Shown piece after piece: positions 35,368 through 44,173 of a DNA stretch of 64,000 nt. Under the pieces are notes generated by a model. The model made no database searches. It worked only from the letters and a program-made list of their open reading frames with translations, and had not been told where the DNA came from. The translations under genes were made by a program, and so were the position numbers. Numbering within the stretch: position 1 is the stretch's first letter; every line of letters starts with the position of its first letter. Source of the stretch: Desulfosalsimonas propionicica (lineage in GTDB: Bacteria; Desulfobacterota; Desulfobacteria; Desulfobacterales; Desulfosalsimonadaceae); NCBI RefSeq assembly GCF_013761005.1, contig NZ_JACDUS010000001.1, forward strand, positions 248,001 through 312,000, written 5' to 3'.

Positions 35368-37926
35368 TTAAATATTGCCCGGTTCTGTAAAATCCCCGGT
35401 ACATCCGGCATGTTCAGCCAGTTTCAAAACGCGCGCCTGATGCATAACCGCATCAGGCAGGGAAAAAATGGACGCAACCACCGGCCCCGGCCGAAGGGTA
35501 AGCCCGGAAGGCTGAACCATGCGAAGCTGAAGTCGATCCGGGCGCAGCCGGAAGCATTCTGTGACCACGGCCTTGAGATCCACCTGTTGATCCCCCTTTT
35601 TCCGGGTGGAAAACATCACCTCGAAAGCAGGCGCTGCCGTAAACGCTTCAAATGCCTGGTGGTCAAAGCGGCTGCCGGAGGGCAAAGTAACCTGATAAAC
35701 CGCCGGTCCGGGCCGTTGCGGCACCTCCCGGGTTTGCGCCGGGCTGCAGCCGACGGCCAGCAGGCCCTCGGGCAAATGCCGATTAAGTGACGCCGGAATC
35801 TGCTCCAACGGAAAATCCGTGGCAATGGTCATGAAAAAGCTTTCCGCCTCACTTTCCATGCCCACTGGCAGGGCGTCGCCAAACGCCACCTTGGGTTTTG
35901 GGTGAAACCCGGCCGAATACGCCGGCTCCACCCCGGCCCGGCGCAGGGCTCTGAGAAAAATGCTGACCAGCTCCAATTGACCAAAATACCGGGCCGGTCC
36001 GAGTTTGCTGTAAACCACCCTGACGCGGTGAAAAGGCCCTTCTGCGTCAGCCAAAGGCGGGGCCGGGGCGGCTGGCGCTGAAACATCGCATTTTTTCTCA
36101 AAAGCCTCAATGGGCCGGCATGTTTTAAAATCACACACACCGCAGCCCTGACAATCCCCGGACCTGCAGTCCGGGGTGGGGGTACCGTCAAGGGCCTTTT
36201 GATGCTCGGCTGCCAGAAAATCCCGGGAAACACCGGTATCAATATGATCCCAGGGCAGAGGGGCATCCAGGTCCACGGGCTGCAGGTAAACTTCCGGATC
36301 CACGCCCTGTGCGGTAAAGGTTTCATCCCAGGCCGCCTTGTCAAAGGAATCGGTCCAACCGTCAAACCGGCATCCTCTTTGGTAAGCGGCAGCCAGCACC
36401 GGGGCCAGGCGCCGGTCGCCCCGGGCAAAAACACCTTCCAAACGGCTGGTTTCCGGATCCTGCCATTTAAATTCCACCCCGCGACCCTTTACCCGTCGGC
36501 GCAGATACTGCATCCGGTCCCGGGCCGTGGCCGCATCGAGCTGGCCGGCCCATTGAAACGGGACATGGGGCTTGGGGATAAAGGTGGCCACGCTTACGTT
36601 GATATTGCCCCCCCGCCGGCCTTTGGGACGCAGCTTGTGCAGCCGGCGCACCAGTTCGGCAATGGCCTCGATATCCGCATCGGTTTCCGTGGGCAGCCCG
36701 ATCATGAAATAAAGCTTGACCAGCTGCCAGCCCAGATCAAAGGCCGTGGACACGGTCTCAATGATTTCATCTTCGCTGATATTTTTGTTGATCACCGATC
36801 GCAGCCGGGGGCTGCCGGCCTCAGGGGCGATGGTAAAGCCGGTTTTGCGGACGCTTCGGATCAGCTCCATCATTTCCGGATTCAGGGTTCCGGCGCGAAA
36901 CGAGGGAATGGAGATAGCCAGGTGCCGCCGCCGGTATTGCGCAGCCAGATGTTTCATCAGCGGGGTCAGGCAGGAATAATCGCCCGTGCTCAATGACAGC
37001 AGGGAAAGATCCTCATACCCGGTTGAACCAAGGCTTTTTTCCACAAGCCCGGCCAGGGTGTCAGGGGATCGCTCCCGGACCGGGCGGTAGATCATCCCGG
37101 CCTGGCAGAACCGGCAGCCCCGGGTGCAGCCCCGTGCGATTTCCAGCCTGAGCCGGTCATGTACAGGCCTTCCAAACGGAATCACCGGACTTTCCGGAAA
37201 GCCCACCAAGTCCAGGTCCGGGATCACGGCCCGGCGCACCTTGTCATATCCGGGCAAAAGGGGCCGGGTTTTCTGGCGGCCGCTGGCATCAAACGCCGCG
37301 GCAAAAAAGACCGGCACATAAACGCCTTCAATGGCAGCCCAGGCCTTGAGCAATTCGGTTTTATTCTCCGCGCCGGCATCTTTCCAGTCGGCCCAGGCAT
37401 CGAGCATGGCCGGCAGCACGGCCTCGCCGTCGCCCACCACCATGGCATCAAAAAACAGGGCCACGGGTTCGGGGTTGACCGTGCAGGGTCCCCCGGCAAT
37501 CACAAAAGGATGATTGCTGCCCCGCTGGTCGGCGTAAAAGGGAATCCCGGCCAGATCCAGCATCATGAGCACATTGGTGTAATTGAGCTCATAAAGAAGA
37601 CTAAAACCGACAATGTCAAATTCGCCCAGGGGCCGTCGGGTTTCCAGGGAAAACAAAGGAAGTTGCCGGGATTTGAGCAGTTCCGCCATGTCAACGCCCG
37701 GTGCAAATACGCGTTCGGCACATGCTTCGGGCCGGGCATTGACCAGATCATAGAGAATCTGCATGCCGAAATGCGACATGCCGATCTCGTAGGTATCCGG
37801 AAAGGCCAAAGCCATGCGGAGCCGGATGTCTTCGCCGGTCTTGACAATCGCGTTGATTTCCCCGCCCATGTACCGGCTGGGTTTTTCCACCAGGGACAAA
37901 AGCGGACCCATTTTCAGGTCAGTCAT
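35368..37926 (-). CDS. Large radical SAM protein (TIGR03960-type) fused to DUF2344-type domain
   Basis: 852 residues. N-terminal B12-binding-like domain (about 1-190, with DTYEIGMSHFGMQILYDL), radical SAM domain with cluster motif CTRGCRFCQAGM, then a small cysteine-rich segment (CRSGDCQGCGVCDFKTC, about 595-615) and a C-terminal DUF2344/TIGR03936-like domain (LGPARYFGQLELVSIFLRAL). This fused form next to rng is common in deltaproteobacterial lineages. The reaction is not established; an RNA-modifying role has been suspected from the rng link. It is 10 bp from rng and co-transcribed. Confidence 0.88.
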   Translation of the reverse strand: MTDLKMGPLLSLVEKPSRYMGGEINAIVKTGEDIRLRMALAFPDTYEIGMSHFGMQILYDLVNARPEACAERVFAPGVDMAELLKSRQLPLFSLETRRPLGEFDIVGFSLLYELNYTNVLMMLDLAGIPFYADQRGSNHPFVIAGGPCTVNPEPVALFFDAMVVGDGEAVLPAMLDAWADWKDAGAENKTELLKAWAAIEGVYVPVFFAAAFDASGRQKTRPLLPGYDKVRRAVIPDLDLVGFPESPVIPFGRPVHDRLRLEIARGCTRGCRFCQAGMIYRPVRERSPDTLAGLVEKSLGSTGYEDLSLLSLSTGDYSCLTPLMKHLAAQYRRRHLAISIPSFRAGTLNPEMMELIRSVRKTGFTIAPEAGSPRLRSVINKNISEDEIIETVSTAFDLGWQLVKLYFMIGLPTETDADIEAIAELVRRLHKLRPKGRRGGNINVSVATFIPKPHVPFQWAGQLDAATARDRMQYLRRRVKGRGVEFKWQDPETSRLEGVFARGDRRLAPVLAAAYQRGCRFDGWTDSFDKAAWDETFTAQGVDPEVYLQPVDLDAPLPWDHIDTGVSRDFLAAEHQKALDGTPTPDCRSGDCQGCGVCDFKTCRPIEAFEKKCDVSAPAAPAPPLADAEGPFHRVRVVYSKLGPARYFGQLELVSIFLRALRRAGVEPAYSAGFHPKPKVAFGDALPVGMESEAESFFMTIATDFPLEQIPASLNRHLPEGLLAVGCSPAQTREVPQRPGPAVYQVTLPSGSRFDHQAFEAFTAAPAFEVMFSTRKKGDQQVDLKAVVTECFRLRPDRLQLRMVQPSGLTLRPGPVVASIFSLPDAVMHQARVLKLAEHAGCTGDFTEPGNI

Positions 37927-37930
37927 GGTT

Positions 37931-38082
37931 GATGCACCCGTAAAGAGTCTGATTATAGATGGCGCCGTAAAAAGTTCAAGATCAAGGCTTGCGCAATTTC
38001 ATAGAATGCAGCGTACTTATCCGTACGTGAAATTCTGAGAAATTGCGCGTAACGCAGATATTGAACTTTTTACGGCGCCATC
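37931..38082 (-). repeat. Family A palindromic repeat, copy A3
   Basis: Arm GATGCACCCGTAAAGAGTC (from 37931) and palindrome 37958-38082 with perfect outer arms GATGGCGCCGTAAAAAGTTC and its complement. The middle stem is GCGCAATTTC/GAAATTGCGC (A-T pair type). It ends 11 bp after the stop of the minus-strand enoyl-CoA hydratase gene and precedes the large radical SAM gene. Confidence 0.93.
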
Positions 38083-38093
38083 ATGGTTGCCAT

Positions 38094-38867
38094 CTATTTC
38101 ATGCTGGCCTGAACGAATTCTAACGTCTGACGAACCTCATCGCGGAAAAAATTCTTCAGTTCCGCCTGCCAGTTTTCCTCTGCCAGTTTTCTGCGGATCC
38201 GCTGCACCGTATCCGCGCGCAGCATCTGCTTCATCCGCATAAAAGGGCGGCCCGGGTTGTCAATCCACAGGGAGACCACCTGTCTGGCCCGTTCCATGAG
38301 CATGTCTTCGGCAGCCAGTTCATCCACCAGCCCCTTTTCCCTGGCGCCAAACACATCGACCATATCGCTGAAAAACATCACATCCCGGAACCGGTGGTTG
38401 CTGTCAAATCCGAACCGCATGACCTCGTGCTGGGCCACGCTCAGGGGCAGGCCGATTTTGTTTTCAGACATGCCCACTTTAATTTTGGGATGCTCCTTGA
38501 TAATCCGGTAATCTGCGGCCATGGCCAAAATCAGCCCGCCGGCCGCGGTATGGCCGTTTAAGGCCGCCACAACGGGTTTTCTGCAGGCAAACAGGGACGT
38601 GAGCACCTGCTCTTCAAACTCAAAAAACTCCACAGCTTCCCGGAGTTCGGAGAAACCCAGAAACATGGGCAGATCAAATCCGCTGGAAAAAAACCGGCCC
38701 TCGCCGGTAAGCACAATGCCCTTGGGTGAGGGGTTTTCATCTGCCTCGGCAACGATTTCTCCCAGGCGCCGGAGCATATCCCGGTTTAAAGAATTGGTTT
38801 TGCCGTGGTTTAAAGTGACAATCCGGATGTCGTCCTCAGTGGTTTCCTGCAGCAATTGTTCAGTCAT
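38094..38867 (-). CDS. Enoyl-CoA hydratase/isomerase family protein
   Basis: 257 residues, crotonase fold. Oxyanion-hole segments are RFFSSGFDLPMFLGF and ALNGHTAAGGLILAMAADYR, and the substrate loop is KIKVGMSENKIGLPL. The usual catalytic glutamate pair is not obvious, so isomerase or another crotonase activity is as likely as hydratase. SD AAGGAA precedes the ATG. It stands alone, between repeats on both sides. Confidence 0.87.
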   Translation of the reverse strand: MTEQLLQETTEDDIRIVTLNHGKTNSLNRDMLRRLGEIVAEADENPSPKGIVLTGEGRFFSSGFDLPMFLGFSELREAVEFFEFEEQVLTSLFACRKPVVAALNGHTAAGGLILAMAADYRIIKEHPKIKVGMSENKIGLPLSVAQHEVMRFGFDSNHRFRDVMFFSDMVDVFGAREKGLVDELAAEDMLMERARQVVSLWIDNPGRPFMRMKQMLRADTVQRIRRKLAEENWQAELKNFFRDEVRQTLEFVQASMK

Positions 38868-38917
38868 GAGCGTGTTCCTTTGTTCCTTTATATATTCTTA
38901 AATTTGTATACAGAAAT

Positions 38918-39000
38918 GTTGATGAGCTGATAAAAAATCTTTTTTACCGGCAGTGTTAAGTTTTAAGTGATTAAGTGTTAAGTAAAATCAAAAAGTTATT
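38918..39000 (-). repeat. Empty-site counterpart of the dnaN-gyrB family B insertion
   Basis: On the minus strand a 50-bp block (39000-38951) matches 61945-61994 at 49 of 50 bases. The next block CGGTAAAAAAGATTTTTTA (38949-38931) matches 62230-62248 exactly, and CTCATCAA follows in both. The 233-bp segment that separates these blocks in front of gyrB is missing here. Confidence 0.88.
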
Positions 39001-39126
39001 TGTTTATTGAATAACGGTTATATCCGATTTGGGCCTTTTTGCGACTTTGCCAAAGCGACTGTTTGTTCATAAAAACAATCGTATTTGCAACCGGCCAAAT
39101 TCCGGCAAATAAAGTACAATACAAGG

Positions 39127-39217
39127 CTTGTGTCAAGAATGAAAACCCGGCTTCAGCAGGCCTGAAAACAGCAGGGGACCGGAGCGGCCCGGGCGATATT
39201 GACACAAGCGGGTTTTC
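39127..39217 (+). repeat. Crossed inverted repeats
   Basis: CTTGTGTCAA (39127-39136) is complementary to TTGACACAAG (39199-39208), and GAAAACCCG (39141-39149) to CGGGTTTTC (39209-39217). The order A-B-A'-B' is that of a pseudoknot rather than a nested hairpin. The second A' overlaps a -35 box. Confidence 0.55.
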
Positions 39218-39226
39218 TATTATATA
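39199..39226 (+). promoter_or_regulatory. Sigma-70-like promoter upstream of dapL
   Basis: TTGACA (39199-39204) and TATATA (39221-39226) with a 16-bp spacer. The transcript would run through repeat A4 into dapL. Confidence 0.6.
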
Positions 39227-39259
39227 CGAGCAGAAATTTTTATCAATCATGGAAAATTT

Positions 39260-39411
39260 GATGCACCCGTAAAAAGTTGGTTTTTAGACGGCTTTGTAAA
39301 AAGTTCAAGATCAAGGCTTGCGCGATTTCGAAGAATGCAGCGTAGTTATCCGTACGTGAAATTCTGAGAAAATGCGCGTAACGCAGATATTGGACTTTTT
39401 CCGAAGCCGTC
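39260..39411 (+). repeat. Family A palindromic repeat, copy A4 (lys subtype)
   Basis: Arm GATGCACCCGTAAAAAGTT and palindrome 39287-39411 with GACGGCTT/AAGCCGTC ends and the apex CGTAGTTATCC, both shared only with copy A1. It ends 83 bp before dapL. The middle stem has one mismatch (GCGCGATTTC against GAAAATGCGC). Confidence 0.9.
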
Positions 39412-39494
39412 AAATGTAAAAATATGAAACCGGGAGATGCCAGCCCGGCAATTGACAACAATGCCATAAAATTTATCAAAAAGGACCGCTGACA

Positions 39495-40718
39495 ATGATT
39501 CGTATCAACCCCCATTACAAAAAACTCCAGGCCTCTTACCTGTTTTCCGATATTGCCGCCCGGATTTCCGATTTCAGCCAAAAAAACCCGGATACCGAAA
39601 TCATCCGCCTGGGCATCGGAGACGCCACCCGGGCGCTGCCCGCGGCCTGCATTGCGGCCATGCACGAAGCAGTTGACGAAATGGGACAAGACGCCTCCTT
39701 TCGCGGCTACGGACCCGAGCAGGGATACGCGTTTCTGCGGGAAAAAATCGCGGAGCACGACTTTGCCGCCAGGGGCGCGCAGATTGCAGCAGACGAGATC
39801 TTTGTCAGCGACGGGGCCAAGTGCGACACCGGCAATTTTCAGGAAATTTTGGCAACAGAGACCCGGGTGGCTGTTCCCGATCCGGTGTATCCGGTGTATG
39901 TGGACACCAATGTCATGGCCGGCCGCACCGGAGCGTTTCAAGACGGCCGGTTTGAAAACATTGTGTACATGCCCTGCACCCGGGAAAACGACTATTTGCC
40001 GGACCTGCCGGATACCGACGTGGACCTGATTTATTTGTGCTTTCCCAACAACCCCACGGGCACGGCCACCACAAAGCAAACCCTTTCAAAGTGGGTGGAC
40101 TTTGCCCGGCAAAACAAGGCCCTGATACTCTATGACGCGGCATATGAAGCCTTTATCCGGGATGAAACCCTGCCCCGGTCCATCTACGAAATCCCCGGCG
40201 CCCGGGAAGTGGCCGTGGAATTCAGAAGCTTTTCCAAAACCGCCGGGTTCACGGGCACCCGCTGCGCCTACACGGTAGTGCCCAAGGAGTGCCGGGCCTT
40301 TGACAAAAACGGAAGCCCGGAAATGCTCCATCCCCTGTGGAACCGCAGGCATTCCACAAAGTTCAACGGCGTGGCCTACCCGGTGCAGCGGGCCGCTGAA
40401 GCCGTCTACAGCGAGCAGGGACAGAAACAGGTAAAGGCAATTATTGATGATTACATGAAAAACGCCGACCGGATCTGCCGGGAAATGGATGCACTGGGCT
40501 ATTCATACGCAGGCGGCAAACACTCGCCCTACATCTGGGTGGATGCCCGGACCGATTCCTGGAACTTTTTCAACGCGCTTCTGGAAAAAACCGGGGTGGT
40601 CTGCACCCCGGGTGCGGGATTCGGACCCTGCGGGTCCAGATACATCCGGCTGAGCGCATTTAACAGCTATGACAACGTGGACCGGGCCATGCAGCGGATC
40701 CGCAAAGCCCTGGGATAA
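39495..40718 (+). CDS. dapL: LL-diaminopimelate aminotransferase
   Basis: 407 residues, fold-type I PLP aminotransferase of the DapL group. Marks are [16 protein letters not shown] at the N-terminus, [12 protein letters not shown], the substrate loop [18 protein letters not shown], the PLP lysine in [16 protein letters not shown] and the C-terminal arginine in [10 protein letters not shown]. It converts tetrahydrodipicolinate to LL-diaminopimelate in one step, bypassing the acylated branches. SD AAAGGA is present. It feeds lysA (2.7 kb) and peptidoglycan synthesis. Confidence 0.94.
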   Translation: MIRINPHYKKLQASYLFSDIAARISDFSQKNPDTEIIRLGIGDATRALPAACIAAMHEAVDEMGQDASFRGYGPEQGYAFLREKIAEHDFAARGAQIAADEIFVSDGAKCDTGNFQEILATETRVAVPDPVYPVYVDTNVMAGRTGAFQDGRFENIVYMPCTRENDYLPDLPDTDVDLIYLCFPNNPTGTATTKQTLSKWVDFARQNKALILYDAAYEAFIRDETLPRSIYEIPGAREVAVEFRSFSKTAGFTGTRCAYTVVPKECRAFDKNGSPEMLHPLWNRRHSTKFNGVAYPVQRAAEAVYSEQGQKQVKAIIDDYMKNADRICREMDALGYSYAGGKHSPYIWVDARTDSWNFFNALLEKTGVVCTPGAGFGPCGSRYIRLSAFNSYDNVDRAMQRIRKALG

Positions 40719-40755
40719 AAAAAACAGGGTAAAGCATCCGGGTACTGCCGCTTTT

Positions 40756-40772
40756 ATTTCGTTCAGGCACTA
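40756..40772 (-). repeat. Family C repeat end fragment
   Basis: On the minus strand TAGTGCCTGAACGAAAT starts 2 bp after the stop codon of the pabB-pabC fusion (TAA at 40776-40774). It matches one end of the full family C element at 43870. Confidence 0.65.
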
Positions 40773-40773
40773 T

Positions 40774-43044
40774 TTAGCTGAAATCAGACAATACACTGCT
40801 GCGCAGGGCCGCGACCCATTCCGGATCGCAGGCAAGGGCTCTGCCGTCAACCGAGCGCACCCCCACCGGGCCCATCAGGGAATTGGTGACCAGCACCAGG
40901 TCTGCATCAATCAGAGATTGGACCGTGACTGGTTTTCTGCGGATAAAAAAACCCGATTTTTGAAGCTGCTGTGTCACGGCCTGCTCCATGACCCCGGCCA
41001 GCACATGGGCGGATGACGGACAGATCACGGTTTTTCCGTAAACCGCCAGCAGGTTGGCGGTGTTGGTCTCAGAAACAGATCCGTCTGGATTGCAGATCAC
41101 GGCTTCATCCGCCCCCTGCCGGCGCGCCCATTTGCCGGCCATGAGATAATACAGGTAATTCAAAGTCTTATGATCTGCCATAGGGGTCTGCCGGAAACAG
41201 GGGTATGTGGCCAGATCCAGGGCGGGCTTTCCCGCCTGCTCGAGCCGGTGCACATACGAAGCAGCTGAAACCATCAGATGGGGCGGGCGATCAACCCGGT
41301 TTTCCTCCTGACGGGCCGCGGCCAGGAGCTTGACTGCGCACACCTGTTTTGCCAGGTTATTGGCCGCCACCACCCGGGAAATGATGGTCTGCCAGCTCAG
41401 ATCCGGCACAGGGGTGTTAAAAAGCGCCTGCCACGTGCGGAAAAACCGCTCCAGATGCGCGTCTGCCAGATGAATTTGATTGTTTTCCACCCGGATGGTT
41501 TCAAAAAATCCGTATCCATACTGCACTCCCGGGTCGGTTACCGGCACCCGGGCATCGGTTTCGGAAACGATCATGCCGTTTAACCAGATCCTGGGCCGGC
41601 GGTCTTCAACCCGGCCGGCCCCGCTGAACACGCTCATCACGGACCGTCCCTTGTGAAGGGTTTCCTCGTATTCCGAGGCCGGATCCGAGTCAAACACCAC
41701 GCCCCCGCCAACGGAAAAAAACATCCTGCTTCCGCGAATAACCGCCGTGCGGATGGCAATGGAGAGATCCATCTGCCCGTCAAAGCCGATATAGCCGATG
41801 GAGCCGGTATAGACATGTCTGCAGGCGGGCTCAAGCTCATCTATGATTTCCATGGCCCGGATTCTGGGACATCCCGTCACAGATCCGCCGGGAAAAGCCG
41901 CCCGGATCAAGTCCACGCTGCCTTTGTTTTCAGCCAGTCGTCCACGGATGACGGATACCAGGTGAAATACGTTGGGCCAGGCTTCCAGGCGTTTGTGTGC
42001 GGCCACCTCCACGGTGCCGGCCGCACACACCCGGCCCAGGTCGTTTCGCATCAGATCCACGATCATGGACAGTTCAGCATCGTCTTTTGCACTGGACTGC
42101 AGTTCTTCTGCCAAAGCCCGGTCGGTCGCGGGCGTCTCTGACCGGGGCCGGGTTCCCTTGATGGGCCGGGTTTCCACCAGGGCTCCGGTTTTGCAGACAA
42201 ACCGCTCCGGGGATGTGGACACGATCCAGTGATCCCCGGCATGGACATAAGCATAGAAAGGCGCCGGGGCATCGGCAAACAGGCGGGCGAACATGGCGTA
42301 GGGATGGCCGGAAAAATCGGTTTCAAAGCGCTGGGAAAAATTCACCTGGTAGATGTCACCGGAAACAATGTAGTCTTTGATCGTCTCCACCGCCTCCATG
42401 TAGGTGCGCCGGGTAAACGGTGAAATAAAACCCGTTGATCCGCCGGAAAAGCCGGCCTCAAGGCATTGGACCGGGCGGTCTGTCTGCGCCAAAAACCAGT
42501 CCCGGGCCCGGGCCGGCCCGGTTTGTCCGGTTTTAGACCGTTGCGGGATGCACAGTCGGGTGGTTTGCCGGTGCCGGTCGCAGATCATAAGCACTGACGG
42601 GGCATACAGGCAGATCTCCGGCAGCCCCTGGTCATCTACTGCGGTTCTGGGGAGGTTTTCGATCCGGTTTTTCAGGTCATAGGACAGATATCCCAGAAGG
42701 CCCGCACACAGGGGCAGGTCCGGACAGGACTGACCCACGGCGCAGGTCTGGAGAAGCGCGCGCAAAACCTCCAGGGGATCTGCCTTCACACACAGGGTGT
42801 CGTCGTTGGTTTCAAGCCGGGCATAGACGCCGTCAAACCGGTAGGTCAGCCAGGGCCGGGCTGCCAGGATATGATATCTGGCCGCGTCATGATCCGTGCC
42901 GCTTGCCAGCACCACGGTGCCGGCAAGATCGGCAAACCGGGCGGCAGTGTCAACAAAGGGCTCCTTGAGATCAATTGTCTCGGTGCAAACCCTGTCAATG
43001 CCGCCGGCAAAACCGGAGATCTGCGTTTGCAGGTCGTTTATCAT
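40774..43044 (-). CDS. pabB/pabC: Fused aminodeoxychorismate synthase component I and aminodeoxychorismate lyase
   Basis: 756 residues from ATG 43044 (the frame runs on into repeat A5, which is not coding). The N-terminal part (to about 455) is a chorismate-binding domain with RPIKGTRPRS, whose lysine marks PabB rather than anthranilate synthase, and GGSVTGCPRIRAMEIIDELE. The C-terminal part (about 475-756) is a class IV aminotransferase/lyase (YGYGFFETIRV, with ETNTANLLAVYG). Together they make p-aminobenzoate from chorismate with ammonia from PabA, encoded just upstream. PABA is used by folP. Confidence 0.92.
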   Translation of the reverse strand: MINDLQTQISGFAGGIDRVCTETIDLKEPFVDTAARFADLAGTVVLASGTDHDAARYHILAARPWLTYRFDGVYARLETNDDTLCVKADPLEVLRALLQTCAVGQSCPDLPLCAGLLGYLSYDLKNRIENLPRTAVDDQGLPEICLYAPSVLMICDRHRQTTRLCIPQRSKTGQTGPARARDWFLAQTDRPVQCLEAGFSGGSTGFISPFTRRTYMEAVETIKDYIVSGDIYQVNFSQRFETDFSGHPYAMFARLFADAPAPFYAYVHAGDHWIVSTSPERFVCKTGALVETRPIKGTRPRSETPATDRALAEELQSSAKDDAELSMIVDLMRNDLGRVCAAGTVEVAAHKRLEAWPNVFHLVSVIRGRLAENKGSVDLIRAAFPGGSVTGCPRIRAMEIIDELEPACRHVYTGSIGYIGFDGQMDLSIAIRTAVIRGSRMFFSVGGGVVFDSDPASEYEETLHKGRSVMSVFSGAGRVEDRRPRIWLNGMIVSETDARVPVTDPGVQYGYGFFETIRVENNQIHLADAHLERFFRTWQALFNTPVPDLSWQTIISRVVAANNLAKQVCAVKLLAAARQEENRVDRPPHLMVSAASYVHRLEQAGKPALDLATYPCFRQTPMADHKTLNYLYYLMAGKWARRQGADEAVICNPDGSVSETNTANLLAVYGKTVICPSSAHVLAGVMEQAVTQQLQKSGFFIRRKPVTVQSLIDADLVLVTNSLMGPVGVRSVDGRALACDPEWVAALRSSVLSDFS

Positions 43045-43048
43045 TTGA

Positions 43049-43198
43049 CACACTCGTAAAAAGTCGGTTTTCAGATGGCGCTGTAAAAAGTTCAAGATCA
43101 AGGCTTGCGCGATTTCGAAGAATGCAGCGTACTTATCCGTACGTGAAATTCTGAGAAATCGCGCGTAACGCTGATATTGGACTTTTTACAGCGCCATC
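43049..43198 (-). repeat. Family A palindromic repeat, copy A5
   Basis: Arm (CTCGTAAAAAGTCGG) and palindrome 43074-43198. Outer arms are GATGGCGCTG and its exact complement, so the C-to-T change is compensated on the other side; the middle stem is GCGCGATTTC/GAAATCGCGC (G-C type). The right end touches the pabA stop (TCA at 43200-43202) and the arm reaches to 5 bp from the pabB-pabC start. Confidence 0.93.
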
Positions 43199-43199
43199 A

Positions 43200-43793
43200 T
43201 CATTTCCTGTGCTCCCGGAGGTTGAGCGGCCCCTGGGAAAGAAAATTTTCCACAAGGGCAAATCCGCTTTGTGTCATAAAACTCTCAGGATGAAACTGCA
43301 CACCAAAAAGCCGCCGCCCCTGATCGGCAATGCCCATGATCACGCCGGTGCGGGTCCATGCGCAGGTCTTCAGGCCCCGGCCCCGGCCGTCAATGACCAG
43401 GGAGTGATACCGGGTTGCGGTAAACGGGGACGCCATATGTTCAAACAGGCCCGTGCGGTCATGAAATATGCGGCTGGTCTTTCCATGCACGGGCACGGGT
43501 GCCCGGAGGGTATTTCCTCCGAAGGCCGCGTTGATGCACTGCATGCCCAGACATACGCCCAGCACCGGAATCCGGCCGGCAAAAGACCGGATGGCATCCA
43601 CGCTGACGCCGGCCTGCTCCGGGGCCCGGGGGCCCGGGCTGATAAGCAGGTAATCGGGCCTGAGAGCCGCGATCTGCTCAACAGTGATGCAGTCGGCCCG
43701 GAAAACGGAAATTTCCAGGTCATAGCACATAAACATCTGCACCAGGTTGTGGGTAAAGGAATCATAATTGTCAATTACCAGCAGTCCGGCCAT
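43200..43793 (-). CDS. pabA: Aminodeoxychorismate synthase glutaminase component
   Basis: 197 residues from the ATG giving MAGLLVIDNYDSFTHN; SD GGAGG lies about 10 bp upstream. Class I glutamine amidotransferase: nucleophile cysteine in LGVCLGMQ (about 80), and the His-Glu pair in GVQFHPESF near the C-terminus. It delivers ammonia to PabB. The same fold serves tryptophan synthesis (TrpG); its place beside pabB-pabC favours PabA. A terminator-like hairpin stands directly before its SD. Confidence 0.88.
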   Translation of the reverse strand: MAGLLVIDNYDSFTHNLVQMFMCYDLEISVFRADCITVEQIAALRPDYLLISPGPRAPEQAGVSVDAIRSFAGRIPVLGVCLGMQCINAAFGGNTLRAPVPVHGKTSRIFHDRTGLFEHMASPFTATRYHSLVIDGRGRGLKTCAWTRTGVIMGIADQGRRLFGVQFHPESFMTQSGFALVENFLSQGPLNLREHRK

Positions 43794-43811
43794 GATTTGC
43801 CCGCCTCCAAT

Positions 43812-43845
43812 AAAAAAACGCCACCCGGATGAGCCTGGGTGGCGT
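43812..43845 (-). terminator. Terminator-like hairpin in the pabA leader
   Basis: Minus strand: ACGCCACCC (43845-43837) pairs with GGGTGGCGT (43826-43818), loop of 10, then seven T (43818-43812). The T-run stops 3 bp before the pabA Shine-Dalgarno (43808-43804). No gene lies upstream on this strand for it to terminate. Confidence 0.8.
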
Positions 43846-43869
43846 TTGCCTAGAGCATAACTCATATAC

Positions 43870-44014
43870 TAGTGCCTGAACGAAAACCGTCTTTTCCGCC
43901 AATCTCTGCGTCCGGCTCAAATTTTAATCCTCAAAATACGTCGAGTATTCCTGCGGTTAAAATCTTCGCCGTCCTTGACCTTGACGAAAAATCCTGGTTT
44001 TCATTCGGGCACTA
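43870..44014. repeat. Family C palindromic element, full copy
   Basis: Terminal inverted repeats TAGTGCCTGAACGAAAACC (43870-43888) and GGTTTTCATTCGGGCACTA (43996-44014) differ at a few sites. Inside are ATTTTAA/TTAAAAT and AATAC/GTATT around a GTCGA centre, so it also folds as one nested hairpin. No coding capacity. Confidence 0.75.
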
Positions 44015-44138
44015 TACTATCAAGAACATCAATCTTAGACGGTTTTATACAACAAAACCCATGGCGTTTCAACACCAATTGCCCGCAGAAACGGTTCATC
44101 TTTCATAGCCCCCTGAGTTTTCAATCAAATTTGCCCTC

Positions 44139-44167
44139 TTGACAACCCGTTGGATTCTGCATATTGT
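44139..44167 (+). promoter_or_regulatory. Sigma-70 promoter
   Basis: Perfect -35 TTGACA (44139-44144), 17-bp spacer, -10 TATTGT (44162-44167). One of the best promoter matches in the window. Transcription should begin near 44174. Confidence 0.75.
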
Positions 44168-44173
44168 TTTAGC

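Larger units (their letters stand above)
38868..39494. other. Gene-free stretch with repeat and promoter elements
   Basis: 627 bases with no credible gene. It holds the flank-only copy of the family B insertion site (38918-39000), crossed inverted repeats (39127-39217), a sigma-70-like promoter and repeat copy A4. Apparent frames running through the repeat are not genes. Confidence 0.5.
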
